Shown here: piece after piece, positions 24,886 to 34,413 of the stretch | Layout: each line of letters opens with the position of its first letter | How positions within the stretch are numbered: the stretch's first letter is position 1 | Origin: Serratia entomophila | Lineage (GTDB): Bacteria; Pseudomonadota; Gammaproteobacteria; Enterobacterales; Enterobacteriaceae | Direction of reading: 5' to 3' | DNA length: 64,000 nt | Assembly: GCF_021462285.1 (NCBI RefSeq) | Contig: NZ_CP082787.1 | Span: 3,472,001 to 3,536,000, forward strand | Translations under genes and position numbers: made by a program | The notes under the pieces: generated by a model | The model's database searches: none | What the model was told of the DNA's origin: nothing | Seen by the model: the letters and a program-made list of their open reading frames with translations, nothing else

Positions 24886-25782
24886 TCACTGCTCGGTCAG
24901 CCGCAGTTCGGCAACCAATGGCAGATGATCGCTCACCGCCGGCCAATGGATGCCATTCCAGTCGCCGCTGGCGTTCGGCACCGTCAGGCTGTCCAGATGC
25001 CAGCGCTGCGCATTGCCGCTGAAGATGTAATCCACCTTGATTTCGGCGTTTTCCGCCGGCCAGCTGCGGCCATCCTGCTCGCGCGGCATGATGTCGTTCC
25101 AGTAACGGCTCAGCTCCGTCCAGGTGACGCTACCCGGCACGTCGTTCATGTCGCCGAACAGCAGCTTGATACCGCGCATTTCGATGGTGCGATCGTTCAG
25201 CTCCCGCACCTGTTCAAGCCGCAGCGCCGGATCTTCCTTGGTGTCCAGATGGGTGTTGATCAGGGTGATCGGCACCGGGAACTCAGGTACGTCGACCTGT
25301 ACGCTGAAGGCAATGCGCTGCTCGCGCTGGCCGGATGGCAGCGGATAGATATTGCTGTCATGCAGCGGGTATTTCGACAGGAACGCCAGGCCGTATTCGC
25401 CGCCGTCAAAGTCGATCGCCCGGCCGAACACCACCTGCATGCCGGTCAGCTTCGCCAGCTCCGCCGCCTGATCGACCTTGCCGCTACGGCCGGTCAGCTT
25501 GTCCACCTCCTGCAGAGCCACCACGTCAACGTTCATCGCACGGATCGCCTTGGCGATGGCGCTCATGTCGCTGACTTTGCCGGCGGCGATATTAAAGCTG
25601 GCGACGCGAATCTGCGGCGCCTGCTCCAGCGCGTAGGTTTTGTTCTTCAACCCGCCAAGCGCGCTGGCCACCTCGCGGCTGTTGGCGTTGCTGTTGGCAT
25701 GGCCGCCGTCGCTGGACGCCCAGGTGCCCTGTGATATTCCCAAAGATAACAAAGTGATAAGTAAAGCATGACCGGTATTCAT
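24886..25782 (-). CDS. Secreted endonuclease/exonuclease/phosphatase-family protein
   Basis: A 298-residue EEP-fold metal-dependent hydrolase with a signal peptide (about residues 1-22, cut after TWA), so it is likely periplasmic or exported. Family motifs are in order: RVASFNIAAG, VVALQEVD with the metal-binding Glu, LINTHLDTK, LLFGDMNDVPGS and the C-terminal SDHLPLVAE with the catalytic Asp-His. The substrate could be DNA, a phosphoinositide-like lipid or another phosphodiester. The Asn/Ser-rich GGHANSNANSREVAS after the signal peptide is unusual low-complexity sequence. It diverges from pepT across about 216 bases. Confidence 0.85.
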   Translation of the reverse strand: MNTGHALLITLLSLGISQGTWASSDGGHANSNANSREVASALGGLKNKTYALEQAPQIRVASFNIAAGKVSDMSAIAKAIRAMNVDVVALQEVDKLTGRSGKVDQAAELAKLTGMQVVFGRAIDFDGGEYGLAFLSKYPLHDSNIYPLPSGQREQRIAFSVQVDVPEFPVPITLINTHLDTKEDPALRLEQVRELNDRTIEMRGIKLLFGDMNDVPGSVTWTELSRYWNDIMPREQDGRSWPAENAEIKVDYIFSGNAQRWHLDSLTVPNASGDWNGIHWPAVSDHLPLVAELRLTEQ

Positions 25783-25998
25783 GTATTCTCCTTGCGGTTC
25801 GGATTTTTTATCGCGGGCGCTCCCCGGCCCACAGCTAATACCGATTCTGCCGCAGATGCCTGCGACTATTTCCTGGTTGCGCCGCTATTTTTCGATTCTG
25901 CGCACTGTCTCGCATTCCGGCGGCGAAAGCATTGTGCGGTTGGACAAACGGCTGATTTAGTTTTAAAACCGATAGATTGCCAACCGTGAGGAACCCTG

Positions 25999-27231
25999 AT
26001 GACCAGCCCGATTGCCGAACAGCTTACCGAACGTTTTTTCCGCTATCTGGCGGTGACCAGCCAGAGCGACGCTTCCGCCACCACCCTGCCCAGCACGCCC
26101 GGCCAGCACGAGATGGCGAAGCTGCTGGCAGAAGAGCTGCGCCAGCTGGGGCTGGAGAACGTGCAGATCGATGAGCACGCCACCGTCACCGCCCGCAAAC
26201 CCGGCACCCAGCCAGGTGCGCCGCGCATCGGGTTTATCACCCATATCGACACCGTCGACGTAGGGCTGGCACCGGAGATCCATCCGCAGCGCCTGCGCTT
26301 CAGCGGGCAGGATTTGTGCCTGAATGCCGGGCAGGACATCTGGCTGCGCACCGCTGAACATCCGGAGATCCTCGCCTACCGGGATGAAGAGATTATTTTC
26401 AGCGACGGCACCAGCGTGCTCGGGGCAGATAACAAGGCGGCGGTCACCGTGGTGATGACCCTGTTGGCGAACCTTACCGCCGCCGATCGCCACGGCGATA
26501 TCGTCGTGGCGTTCGTGCCGGACGAAGAAATTGGCCTGCGCGGCGCCAAAGCGCTGGATTTGAAACGTTTTGAGGTGGATTTCGCCTATACCATCGACTG
26601 CTGCGAACTGGGCGAAGTGGTGTACGAGAACTTCAATGCGGCGGCGGCGGAGATCCGCATCGAAGGCGTTACCGCCCACCCGATGTCGGCGAAAAACGTG
26701 CTGATTAACCCGATACGCGTCGCTACCGACATCATCAATCAGTTCGATATCAAAGACACGCCCGAGCATACCGAAGGCCGCGAGGGCTATTTCTGGTTCA
26801 ACGATCTGACGGCCAACGCCAATCAGGCCACGCTGAAGCTGTCGATACGCGATTTCGATCTGGCGGCGTTCAACGCGCGCAAAGCGCGCATTGCCGAAGT
26901 GGTGCGCCAGGTCGCCACCCAGTACCCGCGCGCCAAAATCAGCTGCAGCGTCACCGACATTTACAGCAATATCAGCAACTCTCTCGGTGAAGATCGGCGC
27001 GCCATTGAGCTGATTTTCGGCGCCCTCGCCGCCCACGGCATCCCGCCCAAGGTGATCCCGATGCGCGGCGGCACCGACGGCGCCGCGCTGTCCAGCCGCG
27101 GCCTGGTGACGCCCAACTACTTTACCGGCGCCCACAATTTCCACTCGCGCTTCGAGTTTCTGCCCGTCAGCGCCTTTGTGAAATCGTATCAGGTCACGCG
27201 CAGCATCTGCCTGCTGGCGGCGCGCGGCTGA
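25999..27231 (+). CDS. pepT: Peptidase T-like tripeptidase (M20B)
   Basis: A cytoplasmic zinc aminotripeptidase, 410 residues, usual length for PepT. The two-metal centre is visible: His and Asp in FITHIDTVDV, the bridging Asp in VLGADNKAAV, the catalytic Glu pair in VPDEEIGLRG, Asp in AYTIDCCELGE, and a final His in TGAHNFHSRFEF. The dimerisation domain contains EGVTAHPMSAKNVLINP. MRGGTDGAALSSRGL is the C-terminal signature. It is divergent enough from E. coli PepT that it may be a paralogue with different specificity. It is convergent with the YbiR-type gene, three bases apart. Confidence 0.85.
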   Translation: MTSPIAEQLTERFFRYLAVTSQSDASATTLPSTPGQHEMAKLLAEELRQLGLENVQIDEHATVTARKPGTQPGAPRIGFITHIDTVDVGLAPEIHPQRLRFSGQDLCLNAGQDIWLRTAEHPEILAYRDEEIIFSDGTSVLGADNKAAVTVVMTLLANLTAADRHGDIVVAFVPDEEIGLRGAKALDLKRFEVDFAYTIDCCELGEVVYENFNAAAAEIRIEGVTAHPMSAKNVLINPIRVATDIINQFDIKDTPEHTEGREGYFWFNDLTANANQATLKLSIRDFDLAAFNARKARIAEVVRQVATQYPRAKISCSVTDIYSNISNSLGEDRRAIELIFGALAAHGIPPKVIPMRGGTDGAALSSRGLVTPNYFTGAHNFHSRFEFLPVSAFVKSYQVTRSICLLAARG

Positions 27232-27234
27232 CCT

Positions 27235-28347
27235 CTAGAGCAGCAGCCAGCCGAGCAGCGCGCTCCAGGCCAATAGCGGCAACGAGTAGTAATGGAAGGC
27301 CAGCCAGATTTTACGCTCACCCGACATGCGCAGCGCAATCAGGTTGGCCAGCGAACCTATCGCCAACCCGAAGCCGCCGGCGTTGACCGCATAGGCCAAC
27401 AGCGCACCGGAAGGCACATAATTGAGCAGCAAAATGGTAGCCGGCACGTTGCTGACTATCTGCGACAACCCAATGCCCAGCGCGTAAACACCGCCATCGC
27501 TCAGGTTGGCGATGGCGGCGAACCAGGGCTGAACCGCCGGCAGCCGGGTAAACAGGCCGACGTCGATAAACATGGCAATAAAAACGAAGATCAGGCTCCA
27601 GTCGATCTGCAGCAGCACGCGCCGCGCCAGCAGCAGAAAACCGGCGAACACCGCCAGCAACCCATATAGCGCCAGGTTGAAGTCGAGGCACAGCAGAAAA
27701 ACCGCATACAGCGCCACGCAGCTCAGCAGTAGCGGCCGCTGGTAGGGGTATCCTTCGGTGTGCGGGGTTTTCACGATATCGCGCGCCGGGAAGCAGAACC
27801 AGGTCAACGCCAGCAGGCTGAGCATCATCGCTGCGCCAAAGGGCGCCATCTGGCCGATGAAACCGGCAAAAGACAGGGAAGAACGGCTCCACAGCAGGAT
27901 GTTTTGCGGGTTGCCGATCGGCGTCAGCAGCGAACCGGCGTTCACCGCCAGCGCCTGAAAGACGATCAAGCGGCCAATCGGCAGCGCCGACAGCTTTTTC
28001 AGCGTGATGGTCAGCGGGATCACGATAAACAGCGCCACATCATTGGTAAGAAACGACGACAGCAGCGCGGCGGAAAACACCAGAAACAGCGCCAGCCGCC
28101 GCTCGCTGCGCAACCCGGTGATGATCCTGCGGCCGATAAAATCGAAATAGCCGCTGACCTCCACGCCCTTGGTCAACAACATCAGTCCCAGCAAGGTGAT
28201 AATGGTGCGCCCGTCGATAAAGCCGGCCAGCGCCGACGCCGGTTGTGGGTGCCAGGCAAACATCGCCACGCCGGCCAGCAGCAAGACATGCAAAAAACGA
28301 TCGTTGAGAAACGGCCGGATAAGCCGGGAAATGGCGGTTGAACTCAT
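27235..28347 (-). CDS. ybiR: YbiR-type inner-membrane anion transporter
   Basis: A 370-residue polytopic protein of the ArsB/NhaD ion-transporter superfamily, very similar to E. coli YbiR as I remember it. It keeps DGRTIITLLGLMLLTKGVEV, the hairpin FLTNDVALFIVIPLTITLK, and the family motif NAGSLLTPIGNPQNI. The second half repeats the theme with VSNVPATILLLNYVP. About ten to eleven helices are expected. Its substrate is not established; arsenite, sodium or carboxylates are possibilities for the superfamily. It diverges from apbE over about 160 bases. Confidence 0.85.
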   Translation of the reverse strand: MSSTAISRLIRPFLNDRFLHVLLLAGVAMFAWHPQPASALAGFIDGRTIITLLGLMLLTKGVEVSGYFDFIGRRIITGLRSERRLALFLVFSAALLSSFLTNDVALFIVIPLTITLKKLSALPIGRLIVFQALAVNAGSLLTPIGNPQNILLWSRSSLSFAGFIGQMAPFGAAMMLSLLALTWFCFPARDIVKTPHTEGYPYQRPLLLSCVALYAVFLLCLDFNLALYGLLAVFAGFLLLARRVLLQIDWSLIFVFIAMFIDVGLFTRLPAVQPWFAAIANLSDGGVYALGIGLSQIVSNVPATILLLNYVPSGALLAYAVNAGGFGLAIGSLANLIALRMSGERKIWLAFHYYSLPLLAWSALLGWLLL

Positions 28348-28504
28348 GTTGGCTGCTTGAAAAAATAACCGGAAATGGAGAGCCCAGACGTTAGCTCAGG
28401 CGCGGACCGAACGCCAGCAAAATGCTATTTTTGCCTTTCTCCGCTTTTCATTTGCCGCGCTTTCCTTTATTTGTAGCGCCTTTGATGGCTCCAAAGGATA
28501 TTTT

Positions 28505-29536
28505 ATGGCTAACGTTTTCGCCAGAGGGCTGCTGCTGAGCGCAATTTTCGGCCTGCTCGCCGCCTGCAACGACCCGCAACCCCGCCCGCAGCTCGACATA
28601 GAAGGCAAAACCATGGGCACCTTCTACAGCGTGAAGGTCAGCGGCGATATCGCGATCGGCAAACAGCAATTGCAGCAGCAAATCGACGCGGTGCTCGAAC
28701 GGGCCAACGACGATATTTCCACCTACCGCGCCGATTCGGTACTGTCGCGCTTTAACCGGTCGCGCAGCACCGATCCCTATGCTGTTCCGCGCGGCATGGC
28801 GGATATCATCCTGATGGCGCAGCGCATCGGCCGCGATACCGGCGGCGCCATGGACATCACCGTCGGCCCGCTGGTGAACCTGTGGGGCTTTGGCCCGGAC
28901 AAACGCCCGGTCAAGATGCCGGACCCGCAGCAAATAGCCGCCGCGCAGCAAAATATCGGCCTGCAACATCTGAAACTGCTCAGCGACAGCCGGGGAGAAT
29001 GGCTGCAGAAAGACCTGCCGGAGATGTACGTCGATCTCTCGACGCTGGGCGAAGGCTATGGCGCCGACGAGCTGGTGCGGCTGATGGCGCGTAACGGCAT
29101 CACCAACTATCTGGTGTCGGTCGGCGGTGCGGTGTCTTCACGCGGCGTTAACGGCCAGGGCAAGCCCTGGCGAGTGGCGATCCAAAAACCGACCGACCGT
29201 GAAAATGCCGTGCAGGCGCTGGTCGATCTTCAGGGTTATGGCATCAGCACCGCCGGCAGCTACCGCAATTATTTTGAACAGAACGGCCAGCGTTATTCGC
29301 ACGTTATCGATCCAACCACCGGCCGGCCAATCAACCACCGGTTGGTGTCCGCCACGGTGATCGCCCCCACCGCGCTGGAGGCCGACGGTTGGGATACCGG
29401 GCTGATGGTGCTGGGCACGGAAAAAGCCTTGAAGCTGGCGGAAGAAAAAGGGCTGGCGGTCTATCTGATCAGCAAAACCGACGATGGCTTCAGCGCCGTG
29501 ATGACGCCGCAATTCAGAGCATTTCTGGTGCAGTGA
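28505..29536 (+). CDS. apbE: FAD:protein FMN transferase, lipoprotein
   Basis: ApbE attaches FMN through a phosphodiester bond to Thr or Ser of periplasmic or membrane flavoproteins such as NqrB, NqrC and RnfG, using FAD and Mg2+. The 343-residue product has a lipoprotein signal with lipobox LLAAC (Cys21). Conserved elements are GKTMGTFYSV, GGAMDITVGPLVNLWGFGP, DLSTLGEGYGADEL, VSVGGAVSSRG and SHVIDPTTGRPI, with the metal-binding Asp and Thr in ALEADGWDTGLMVLG. The ribosome-binding site is AAAGGA. It stands apart from any nqr or rnf operon in this window. Confidence 0.92.
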   Translation: MANVFARGLLLSAIFGLLAACNDPQPRPQLDIEGKTMGTFYSVKVSGDIAIGKQQLQQQIDAVLERANDDISTYRADSVLSRFNRSRSTDPYAVPRGMADIILMAQRIGRDTGGAMDITVGPLVNLWGFGPDKRPVKMPDPQQIAAAQQNIGLQHLKLLSDSRGEWLQKDLPEMYVDLSTLGEGYGADELVRLMARNGITNYLVSVGGAVSSRGVNGQGKPWRVAIQKPTDRENAVQALVDLQGYGISTAGSYRNYFEQNGQRYSHVIDPTTGRPINHRLVSATVIAPTALEADGWDTGLMVLGTEKALKLAEEKGLAVYLISKTDDGFSAVMTPQFRAFLVQ

Positions 29537-29541
29537 GATAA

Positions 29542-29572
29542 AAAAAGCCCGGCAACGATGGCCGGGCTTTTT
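29542..29572. terminator. Bidirectional terminator between apbE and small lipoprotein gene
   Basis: AAAAAGCCCGGC and GCCGGGCTTTTT form a perfect stem with loop AACGATG. The A and T tracts let it act on both strands, ending apbE (+) and the lipoprotein gene (-). Confidence 0.88.
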
Positions 29573-29591
29573 ACGGACTGAGCGAATAACC

Positions 29592-29813
29592 TTATTTGGT
29601 CAGCGCAATGATGCCGAGAGTCAGGCCGGCAACCGCCGCCGCGCCGCCGGCGATGGCGCCTGCGGTTTCCCAGTTATCCTGCGTGGTGCCTTTCATACAG
29701 GTATTGGTGTGCACCAGGCGCCCCTGGTCATCATAGACCGGCACGCAAGGAGAATCGGTAGCGCATCCGGCCAGCACAGCCGACAGTAACCCAACCGCAA
29801 TTAACTTTTTCAT
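29592..29813 (-). CDS. Small glycine-zipper lipoprotein
   Basis: A 73-residue predicted lipoprotein. The signal peptide ends in the lipobox LAGC with acylated Cys17. The middle has VPVYDDQGRLVHTN with two further Cys (SPCVPV, NTCMKG). The C-terminus is a glycine-zipper helix with spaced Gly residues (AGAIAGGAAAVAGLTLGII), as in small outer-membrane lipoproteins that pack into the membrane. The function is not known to me. It is flanked by terminators on both sides and so is a single-gene unit. Confidence 0.75.
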   Translation of the reverse strand: MKKLIAVGLLSAVLAGCATDSPCVPVYDDQGRLVHTNTCMKGTTQDNWETAGAIAGGAAAVAGLTLGIIALTK

Positions 29814-29950
29814 ACTTATTGCCTCAATGTTCGATCACTCCGAAAAACGCTACGCCGAGTGATGATCGCGTTATGGAGGCTATTGTATGCTCAAAAAGCC
29901 GAATAAAGCGTTAATGATCCGTCAACAGATGTAATTTGAGATAACTCCGA

Positions 29951-29970
29951 ACGCCCGCCCGGCGGGCGAC
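29951..29970. other. GC-rich near-palindrome
   Basis: CGCCCGCC and GGCGGGCG arms lie almost back to back, between the small lipoprotein promoter and the fabB terminator. No T-tract is attached; it may be a second hairpin of the fabB 3' end. Confidence 0.4.
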
Positions 29971-29979
29971 GAGCAATAA

Positions 29980-30003
29980 AAAAGCCCGCGCAAAGGCGGG
30001 CTT
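29980..30003 (-). terminator. fabB terminator
   Basis: On the minus strand AAGCCCGC and GCGGGCTT form an eight-pair stem with a six-base loop, followed by a T-rich tract, 20 bases after the fabB stop. Confidence 0.88.
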
Positions 30004-30022
30004 GATCGGAAAGCGCAGCAGG

Positions 30023-31237
30023 TTATTTGGCCAGCTTGCGCATCACCAGGGTGGCGTTGGTGCCGCCGAAGCCGAAGCTGTTGGACATCACGGTGGTCAG
30101 CGCGCGCTTGGTCGGCTGAGTCACGATGTTCATGCCGGCAGCCTGCTCGTCCAGGTTGTCGATGTTGATGCTCGGCGCGATAAAGCCGTGCTCAACCATC
30201 AGCAGGCTGTAGATCGCTTCCTGCACGCCTGCGGCGCCCAGGGAGTGGCCGGTCATCGCCTTGGTGGACGAGATGGCCGGGGTATTGTCGCCAAACACTT
30301 CGCGGATAGCGCCCAGCTCTTTCACATCGCCAACCGGCGTGGAGGTGCCATGCACGTTCATGTAGTCGATCGGGGTGTCGACGCCCTGCAGCGCCATCTT
30401 CATGCAGCGCACTGCGCCTTCGCCCGATGGGGCTACCATGTCTGCGCCGTCGGAGGTCGCGCCGTAACCGACGATTTCCGCATAGATGTGCGCGCCGCGC
30501 GCCAGTGCGTGCTCCAGTTCTTCAACCACGACCATGCCGCCGCCGCCTGCGATGACGAAACCGTCACGCGCGGAGTCATAGGTGCGGGACGCTTTTTCCG
30601 GAGTGTCGTTGTAACTGGTAGACAGTGCGCCCATCGCGTCGAACTCACAGGCCATTTCCCAGCACAGCTCTTCGCCGCCGCCGGCGAATACCACGTCCTG
30701 CTTGCCCAGCTGGATCAGTTCCACCGCGTGACCGATGCAATGTGCGGAGGTCGCGCAGGCGGAGCTGATGGAATAGTTAACGCCGCGGATTTTGAACGGG
30801 GTCGCCAGGCAAGCGGAAACGCCGGAAGCCATCGCCTTGGTCACCATGTAAGGGCCAACGCCGCGCAGCCCTTTGGCGCGCATGCCGTCGGAGCCGGCAA
30901 CCTGGTTGCGCGGCGAGCCGCCGCCGGAGCCGACCACCAGGCCGGTACGATCGTTAGACACCTGATCCGCAGCCAGGCCGGAATCCTTGATAGCTTCTTC
31001 CATGGAAAGATAGGCATAAACGGACGCGTCGCTCATAAAGCGCATCACTTTGCGGTCGATCAGACCCGTGGTGTCCAGTTTAACATCGCCCCATACGTGA
31101 CTACGCATGCCGGAATCTTTCAGTTCCTGGGAGAAAGTGATCCCAGAACGACCTTCCTGCAGGCTCGCCAGGACCTCCTGCTGGTTGTTACCAATGCTGG
31201 AGACGATTCCCAGGCCAGTAATCACTGCACGTTTCAT
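30023..31237 (-). CDS. fabB: Beta-ketoacyl-ACP synthase I
   Basis: FabB condenses malonyl-ACP with acyl-ACP and is required for unsaturated fatty-acid synthesis. The 404-residue product has the thiolase-fold catalytic triad: Cys161 in [11 protein letters not shown], His in [11 protein letters not shown], and His in [28 protein letters not shown] closes the protein. The ribosome-binding site is AAGAGG. Upstream, FadR-type and FabR-type sites overlap the promoter, so activation by FadR and repression by FabR are expected as in E. coli. It diverges from mnmC. Confidence 0.97.
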   Translation of the reverse strand: MKRAVITGLGIVSSIGNNQQEVLASLQEGRSGITFSQELKDSGMRSHVWGDVKLDTTGLIDRKVMRFMSDASVYAYLSMEEAIKDSGLAADQVSNDRTGLVVGSGGGSPRNQVAGSDGMRAKGLRGVGPYMVTKAMASGVSACLATPFKIRGVNYSISSACATSAHCIGHAVELIQLGKQDVVFAGGGEELCWEMACEFDAMGALSTSYNDTPEKASRTYDSARDGFVIAGGGGMVVVEELEHALARGAHIYAEIVGYGATSDGADMVAPSGEGAVRCMKMALQGVDTPIDYMNVHGTSTPVGDVKELGAIREVFGDNTPAISSTKAMTGHSLGAAGVQEAIYSLLMVEHGFIAPSINIDNLDEQAAGMNIVTQPTKRALTTVMSNSFGFGGTNATLVMRKLAK

Positions 31238-31285
31238 TCAATACCTCTTCCACTATTAACCTACGGGATTTTGCCTCGCACTTTA

Positions 31286-31301
31286 GCGTACAGATGTACG
31301 C
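31286..31301 (-). promoter_or_regulatory. FabR-type operator of fabB
   Basis: GCGTACA-GA-TGTACGC is a perfect inverted repeat with a two-base centre, lying between the -35 (TTGTTC, 31303-31308) and -10 (TAAAGT, 31280-31285) elements read on the minus strand with 17-base spacing. It matches the FabR palindrome that controls fabA and fabB in E. coli. Confidence 0.7.
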
Positions 31302-31302
31302 C

Positions 31303-31319
31303 GAACAAGTCCGATCAGC
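31303..31319 (-). promoter_or_regulatory. FadR-type activator site of fabB
   Basis: On the minus strand GCTGATCGGACTTGTTC resembles the FadR consensus AACTGGTCNGACCAGTT, with the core TCGGAC kept. It overlaps the -35 element, the position at which FadR activates fabB in E. coli. Confidence 0.65.
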
Positions 31320-31408
31320 GTTTTTCAGCTTTATTCTTATCCAGTTTGCGCCACGGCGCCAGCACCGTTAGAATTCGCGACATCCCTTGAGTTACGAGCA
31401 ACTTGACC

Positions 31409-33430
31409 GTGAGCCATGCCCCCATCCAAACCGCAACGCTAACCTGGAACGAACAGGGTACACCTGTTTCGAAACAGTTTGATGACGTCTATTTTTCTAA
31501 TCAGGATGGGCTGGAAGAAACCCGTTATGTATTTCTCGGCGGCAATCAGCTGCCGCAGCGCTTTGCCGAACACCCGCGCGCGCTGTTTATCGTGGCGGAA
31601 ACCGGCTTCGGCACCGGGCTGAACTTTCTAACGCTATGGCAGGCTTTCGCCGCTTTTCAGCAGGCGCAGCCCCAGGCCCGGTTGCAGCGCCTGCACTTTA
31701 TCAGCTTCGAAAAATTCCCGCTGCAGCAGGCCGATTTGGCGGCGGCGCACGCACGCTGGCCGGAGCTGGCGCCCTACGCCGACGAGCTGCGCGCCCAGTG
31801 GCCGTTGCCGCTGCCGGGATGCCACCGCCTGCTGCTGGCCGGAGGCCGCATCACGCTCGATCTGTGGTTCGGCGACGTCAACGAACTGCTGCCGCATTTC
31901 GACGCCAGCATGAATAACCAGGTCGACGCCTGGTTCCTCGACGGTTTTGCGCCCTCTAAAAATCCCGATATGTGGACCGAACGGCTGTTCGCCGCCATGG
32001 CGCGCTTTGCCCGCCCGCAGGGCAGCTTCGCCACCTTCACCGCCGCCGGCTTTGTGCGGCGCGGGCTGCAACAGGCCGGTTTTCAGGTAAACCGTTGCAA
32101 AGGCTTCGGCCAGAAGCGCGAAATGCTCGCCGGTGAACTGCCGGCCGACGCGCCCGCTGCGCCGCACCCTGCCCCCTGGCTGCAACGGCCGGCGGCGCAA
32201 AACACCGCAGATATCGCCATCGTCGGCGGCGGCATCGCCAGCGCCCTGACCGCGCTGGCCCTGCTGCGGCGCGGCGCCCGCGTCACGCTGTACTGTGCGG
32301 ATGCGCAGCCGGCCGAAGGCGCCTCCGGCAACCGCCAGGGGGCGCTTTATCCACTGTTGAACGGCCGCGGCGATGCGCTGGAGAGCTTCTTCAGCGCCGC
32401 TTTCCCCTTCGCGCGTCGCCAGTACGACGACTTGCTGCGCCAGGGCGTGAGTTTCGCTCATCAATGGTGCGGCGTCAGCCAACTGGCCTATGACGACAAG
32501 AGCGCCGCCAAGATTGCCAATATGCTGAAGGTGGAACGGCCGGCGGCGCTGGCCATGGCGGTCGACCGCCCTGCGCTCAGCGAACTGTGCGGCGTCGACA
32601 GCGGCTTTGGCGGCATTACCTACCCGCTGGGCGGCTGGCTGTGCCCGGCCGAACTGACCCGCAGCGCCATCGAACTGGCGCGAAAGCAGGGCATGGCCTG
32701 CCGGTACCAATATGACGCGCAGGCGCTGAGCCGCGAAGACGCAAGTTGGCGAGTCGAGTTCGCCAACGGCGAAAGCGCCCGGCATGCGACGGTGATCCTG
32801 GCCAACGGCCATCGTCTGGCCGAGCTGGCGCCGACGGAGGCCCTGCCGCTGTATGCGGTGCGTGGCCAGGTTTCTCATATTCCCACCGGCACTGCGCTCG
32901 GCCAACTGAAACAGGTGCTGTGCTACGACGGCTATCTGACGCCGGTGAACGTCGATAACGGCCAGCACTGCATCGGCGCCAGCTACCAGCGCGGCGATAC
33001 CGCTACCGACTACCGAGAAGAAGAACAGCAGGACAACCGGGCACGCCTGCTGCGCTGCCTGCCGGAGCAAGACTGGCCGCAGCAGGTGGACGTCAGCGCC
33101 CGGCAGGCGCGCTGCGGCGTGCGCAGCGCCACCCGCGACCACCTGCCGATGGTCGGTGCGCTGCCGGACTATCAGGCCACGCTGGCGCAGTACCAGAACC
33201 TGCAGCAGCAAAACCAGCGCGGCGAAGCCGTGGCCGATGCGCCGGTGTACCCGGGTTTGTTTGCCATCGGCGGATTGGGATCGCGCGGGCTGTGCTCGGC
33301 GCCGCTGGCGGCGGAAATTCTGGCGGCGCAGCTGTTCGGCGAGCCGCTGCCGGGCGACGCGCAGACGTTGGCGGCGCTGAATCCCAACCGGATGTGGATA
33401 CGAAAATTACTGAAGGGGCGGGCGGTATAA
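31409..33430 (+). CDS. mnmC: Bifunctional tRNA 5-methylaminomethyl-2-thiouridine enzyme MnmC
   Basis: MnmC finishes the mnm5s2U modification at the tRNA wobble position. Its C-terminal FAD domain removes the carboxymethyl group from cmnm5s2U, and its N-terminal domain methylates the product with SAM. The N-terminal domain (about 1-240) shows [17 protein letters not shown] and [15 protein letters not shown]. The oxidase part begins with the dinucleotide loop [18 protein letters not shown] at about residue 270 and ends with [17 protein letters not shown] use the GTG at 31409; a TTG two codons upstream is possible. The product has 673 residues. It diverges from fabB, as in E. coli. Confidence 0.93.
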   Translation: MSHAPIQTATLTWNEQGTPVSKQFDDVYFSNQDGLEETRYVFLGGNQLPQRFAEHPRALFIVAETGFGTGLNFLTLWQAFAAFQQAQPQARLQRLHFISFEKFPLQQADLAAAHARWPELAPYADELRAQWPLPLPGCHRLLLAGGRITLDLWFGDVNELLPHFDASMNNQVDAWFLDGFAPSKNPDMWTERLFAAMARFARPQGSFATFTAAGFVRRGLQQAGFQVNRCKGFGQKREMLAGELPADAPAAPHPAPWLQRPAAQNTADIAIVGGGIASALTALALLRRGARVTLYCADAQPAEGASGNRQGALYPLLNGRGDALESFFSAAFPFARRQYDDLLRQGVSFAHQWCGVSQLAYDDKSAAKIANMLKVERPAALAMAVDRPALSELCGVDSGFGGITYPLGGWLCPAELTRSAIELARKQGMACRYQYDAQALSREDASWRVEFANGESARHATVILANGHRLAELAPTEALPLYAVRGQVSHIPTGTALGQLKQVLCYDGYLTPVNVDNGQHCIGASYQRGDTATDYREEEQQDNRARLLRCLPEQDWPQQVDVSARQARCGVRSATRDHLPMVGALPDYQATLAQYQNLQQQNQRGEAVADAPVYPGLFAIGGLGSRGLCSAPLAAEILAAQLFGEPLPGDAQTLAALNPNRMWIRKLLKGRAV

Positions 33431-33439
33431 TCTCATCAC

Positions 33440-33461
33440 GGGGCGCACTGAACGGCGCCCC
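33440..33461. terminator. Hairpin between convergent mnmC and yfcL
   Basis: GGGGCGC and GCGCCCC form a perfect seven-pair stem with an eight-base loop in the 40-base gap between convergent stops. There is no U-tract, so it may work with Rho or as a 3'-end protector. Confidence 0.5.
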
Positions 33462-33473
33462 GGAAAACGACGC

Positions 33474-33755
33474 TTAGGCGGTTGGCAATGCGGTCTGGTA
33501 CAGATTTTCCCACATGCCGCGCACCAATACCTGATCCGGCGGCGACAGCTCCCCGGCGGTGATGGCTTTGTTCAGGCTGCTTTCAACCCGCGCTTTCAGC
33601 GCTTCGGCGGTGTGCTCGCCCTGCTCTTCCGCTTCGGCTACCGCCAGCGTCAGATGACCGCGCAGGTAGCCACCGGCAAACAGTTCATCATCGCTGGCGT
33701 GCTCTACCATGTCATCAATCAGCGCCAGAATGCGCGCTTCGAATTCTGCGATCAT
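33474..33755 (-). CDS. yfcL: YfcL-family protein
   Basis: A 93-residue cytoplasmic, mostly helical acidic protein matching E. coli YfcL, which has no known function. Conserved blocks are [34 protein letters not shown], then [19 protein letters not shown] near the end. Two adjacent ATGs exist (33758 and 33755). The second sits better behind GAGGAAA and gives the E. coli N-terminus. It lies at the head-to-tail junction with epmC in the same order as E. coli. Confidence 0.9.
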   Translation of the reverse strand: MIAEFEARILALIDDMVEHASDDELFAGGYLRGHLTLAVAEAEEQGEHTAEALKARVESSLNKAITAGELSPPDQVLVRGMWENLYQTALPTA

Positions 33756-33787
33756 CAAATTTCCTCATAAAATAACAAGCATTGGCG

Positions 33788-34345
33788 TCAGTTGAGATCT
33801 TCCGGGTAGGGAAAATGCTCGGCCGCCAAGGGGGGCGTATTGTAAAACGATTGCAGCGCCTGAATAAAGCGCGCGGGCCTTGTGGGTATTCCCTGCTCCA
33901 GCAGGTGCAACACCCGGGCGCGCACCTTGCGCTGGAACGCGATGCGATCCGGCTCGCAGTCGCCGTTCAGGTTGTCGCAGCTGACGTTGAACGGAAAACC
34001 GGCCGCCGTGCAGAACATCCACTCCAGCGCCTGCGGTTTGATCTCCACCGCTTCGAACTCGCTCTGCGTTTGCGCGTCGCGGCCGTCCGGGCAGTACCAA
34101 TAGCCGAAGTCCATCAGCTTGCGGCGCGCCTCGCCGGCGATGCACCAGTGCGAGATCTCATGCAGGCCGCTGGCGTAAAAACCATGGGCGAAGACGATGC
34201 GGTGGTACGGCAGTTCGTCATCGGCCGGCAGGTAAATGGGTTCGTCATCCCCCTTCACCAACCGGGTATTGTAATCATCGCTGAAGCACTGATTGAAAAT
34301 AGCGATCAGCTGTTCGTATTGATGGGTGGTCTGCGTGTCCGACAT
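33788..34345 (-). CDS. epmC: Elongation factor P hydroxylase
   Basis: EpmC (YfcM) hydroxylates the beta-lysylated Lys of translation elongation factor P, the last step after EpmB and EpmA. The 185-residue product carries the metal-binding HEISHWCIAGEARRK motif at about residues 62-76 (His62, Glu63, His66) and the later ALEWMFCTAAGFPFNVSCDN block. Length and neighbours match the E. coli gene. epmA and epmB are not in this window. Confidence 0.93.
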   Translation of the reverse strand: MSDTQTTHQYEQLIAIFNQCFSDDYNTRLVKGDDEPIYLPADDELPYHRIVFAHGFYASGLHEISHWCIAGEARRKLMDFGYWYCPDGRDAQTQSEFEAVEIKPQALEWMFCTAAGFPFNVSCDNLNGDCEPDRIAFQRKVRARVLHLLEQGIPTRPARFIQALQSFYNTPPLAAEHFPYPEDLN

Positions 34346-34413
34346 AAATAAAAAACTCTATAACCACAAAAATAAAGTGGCGATTATTCCACGTTAATGC
34401 TCTTCTGGCACTG

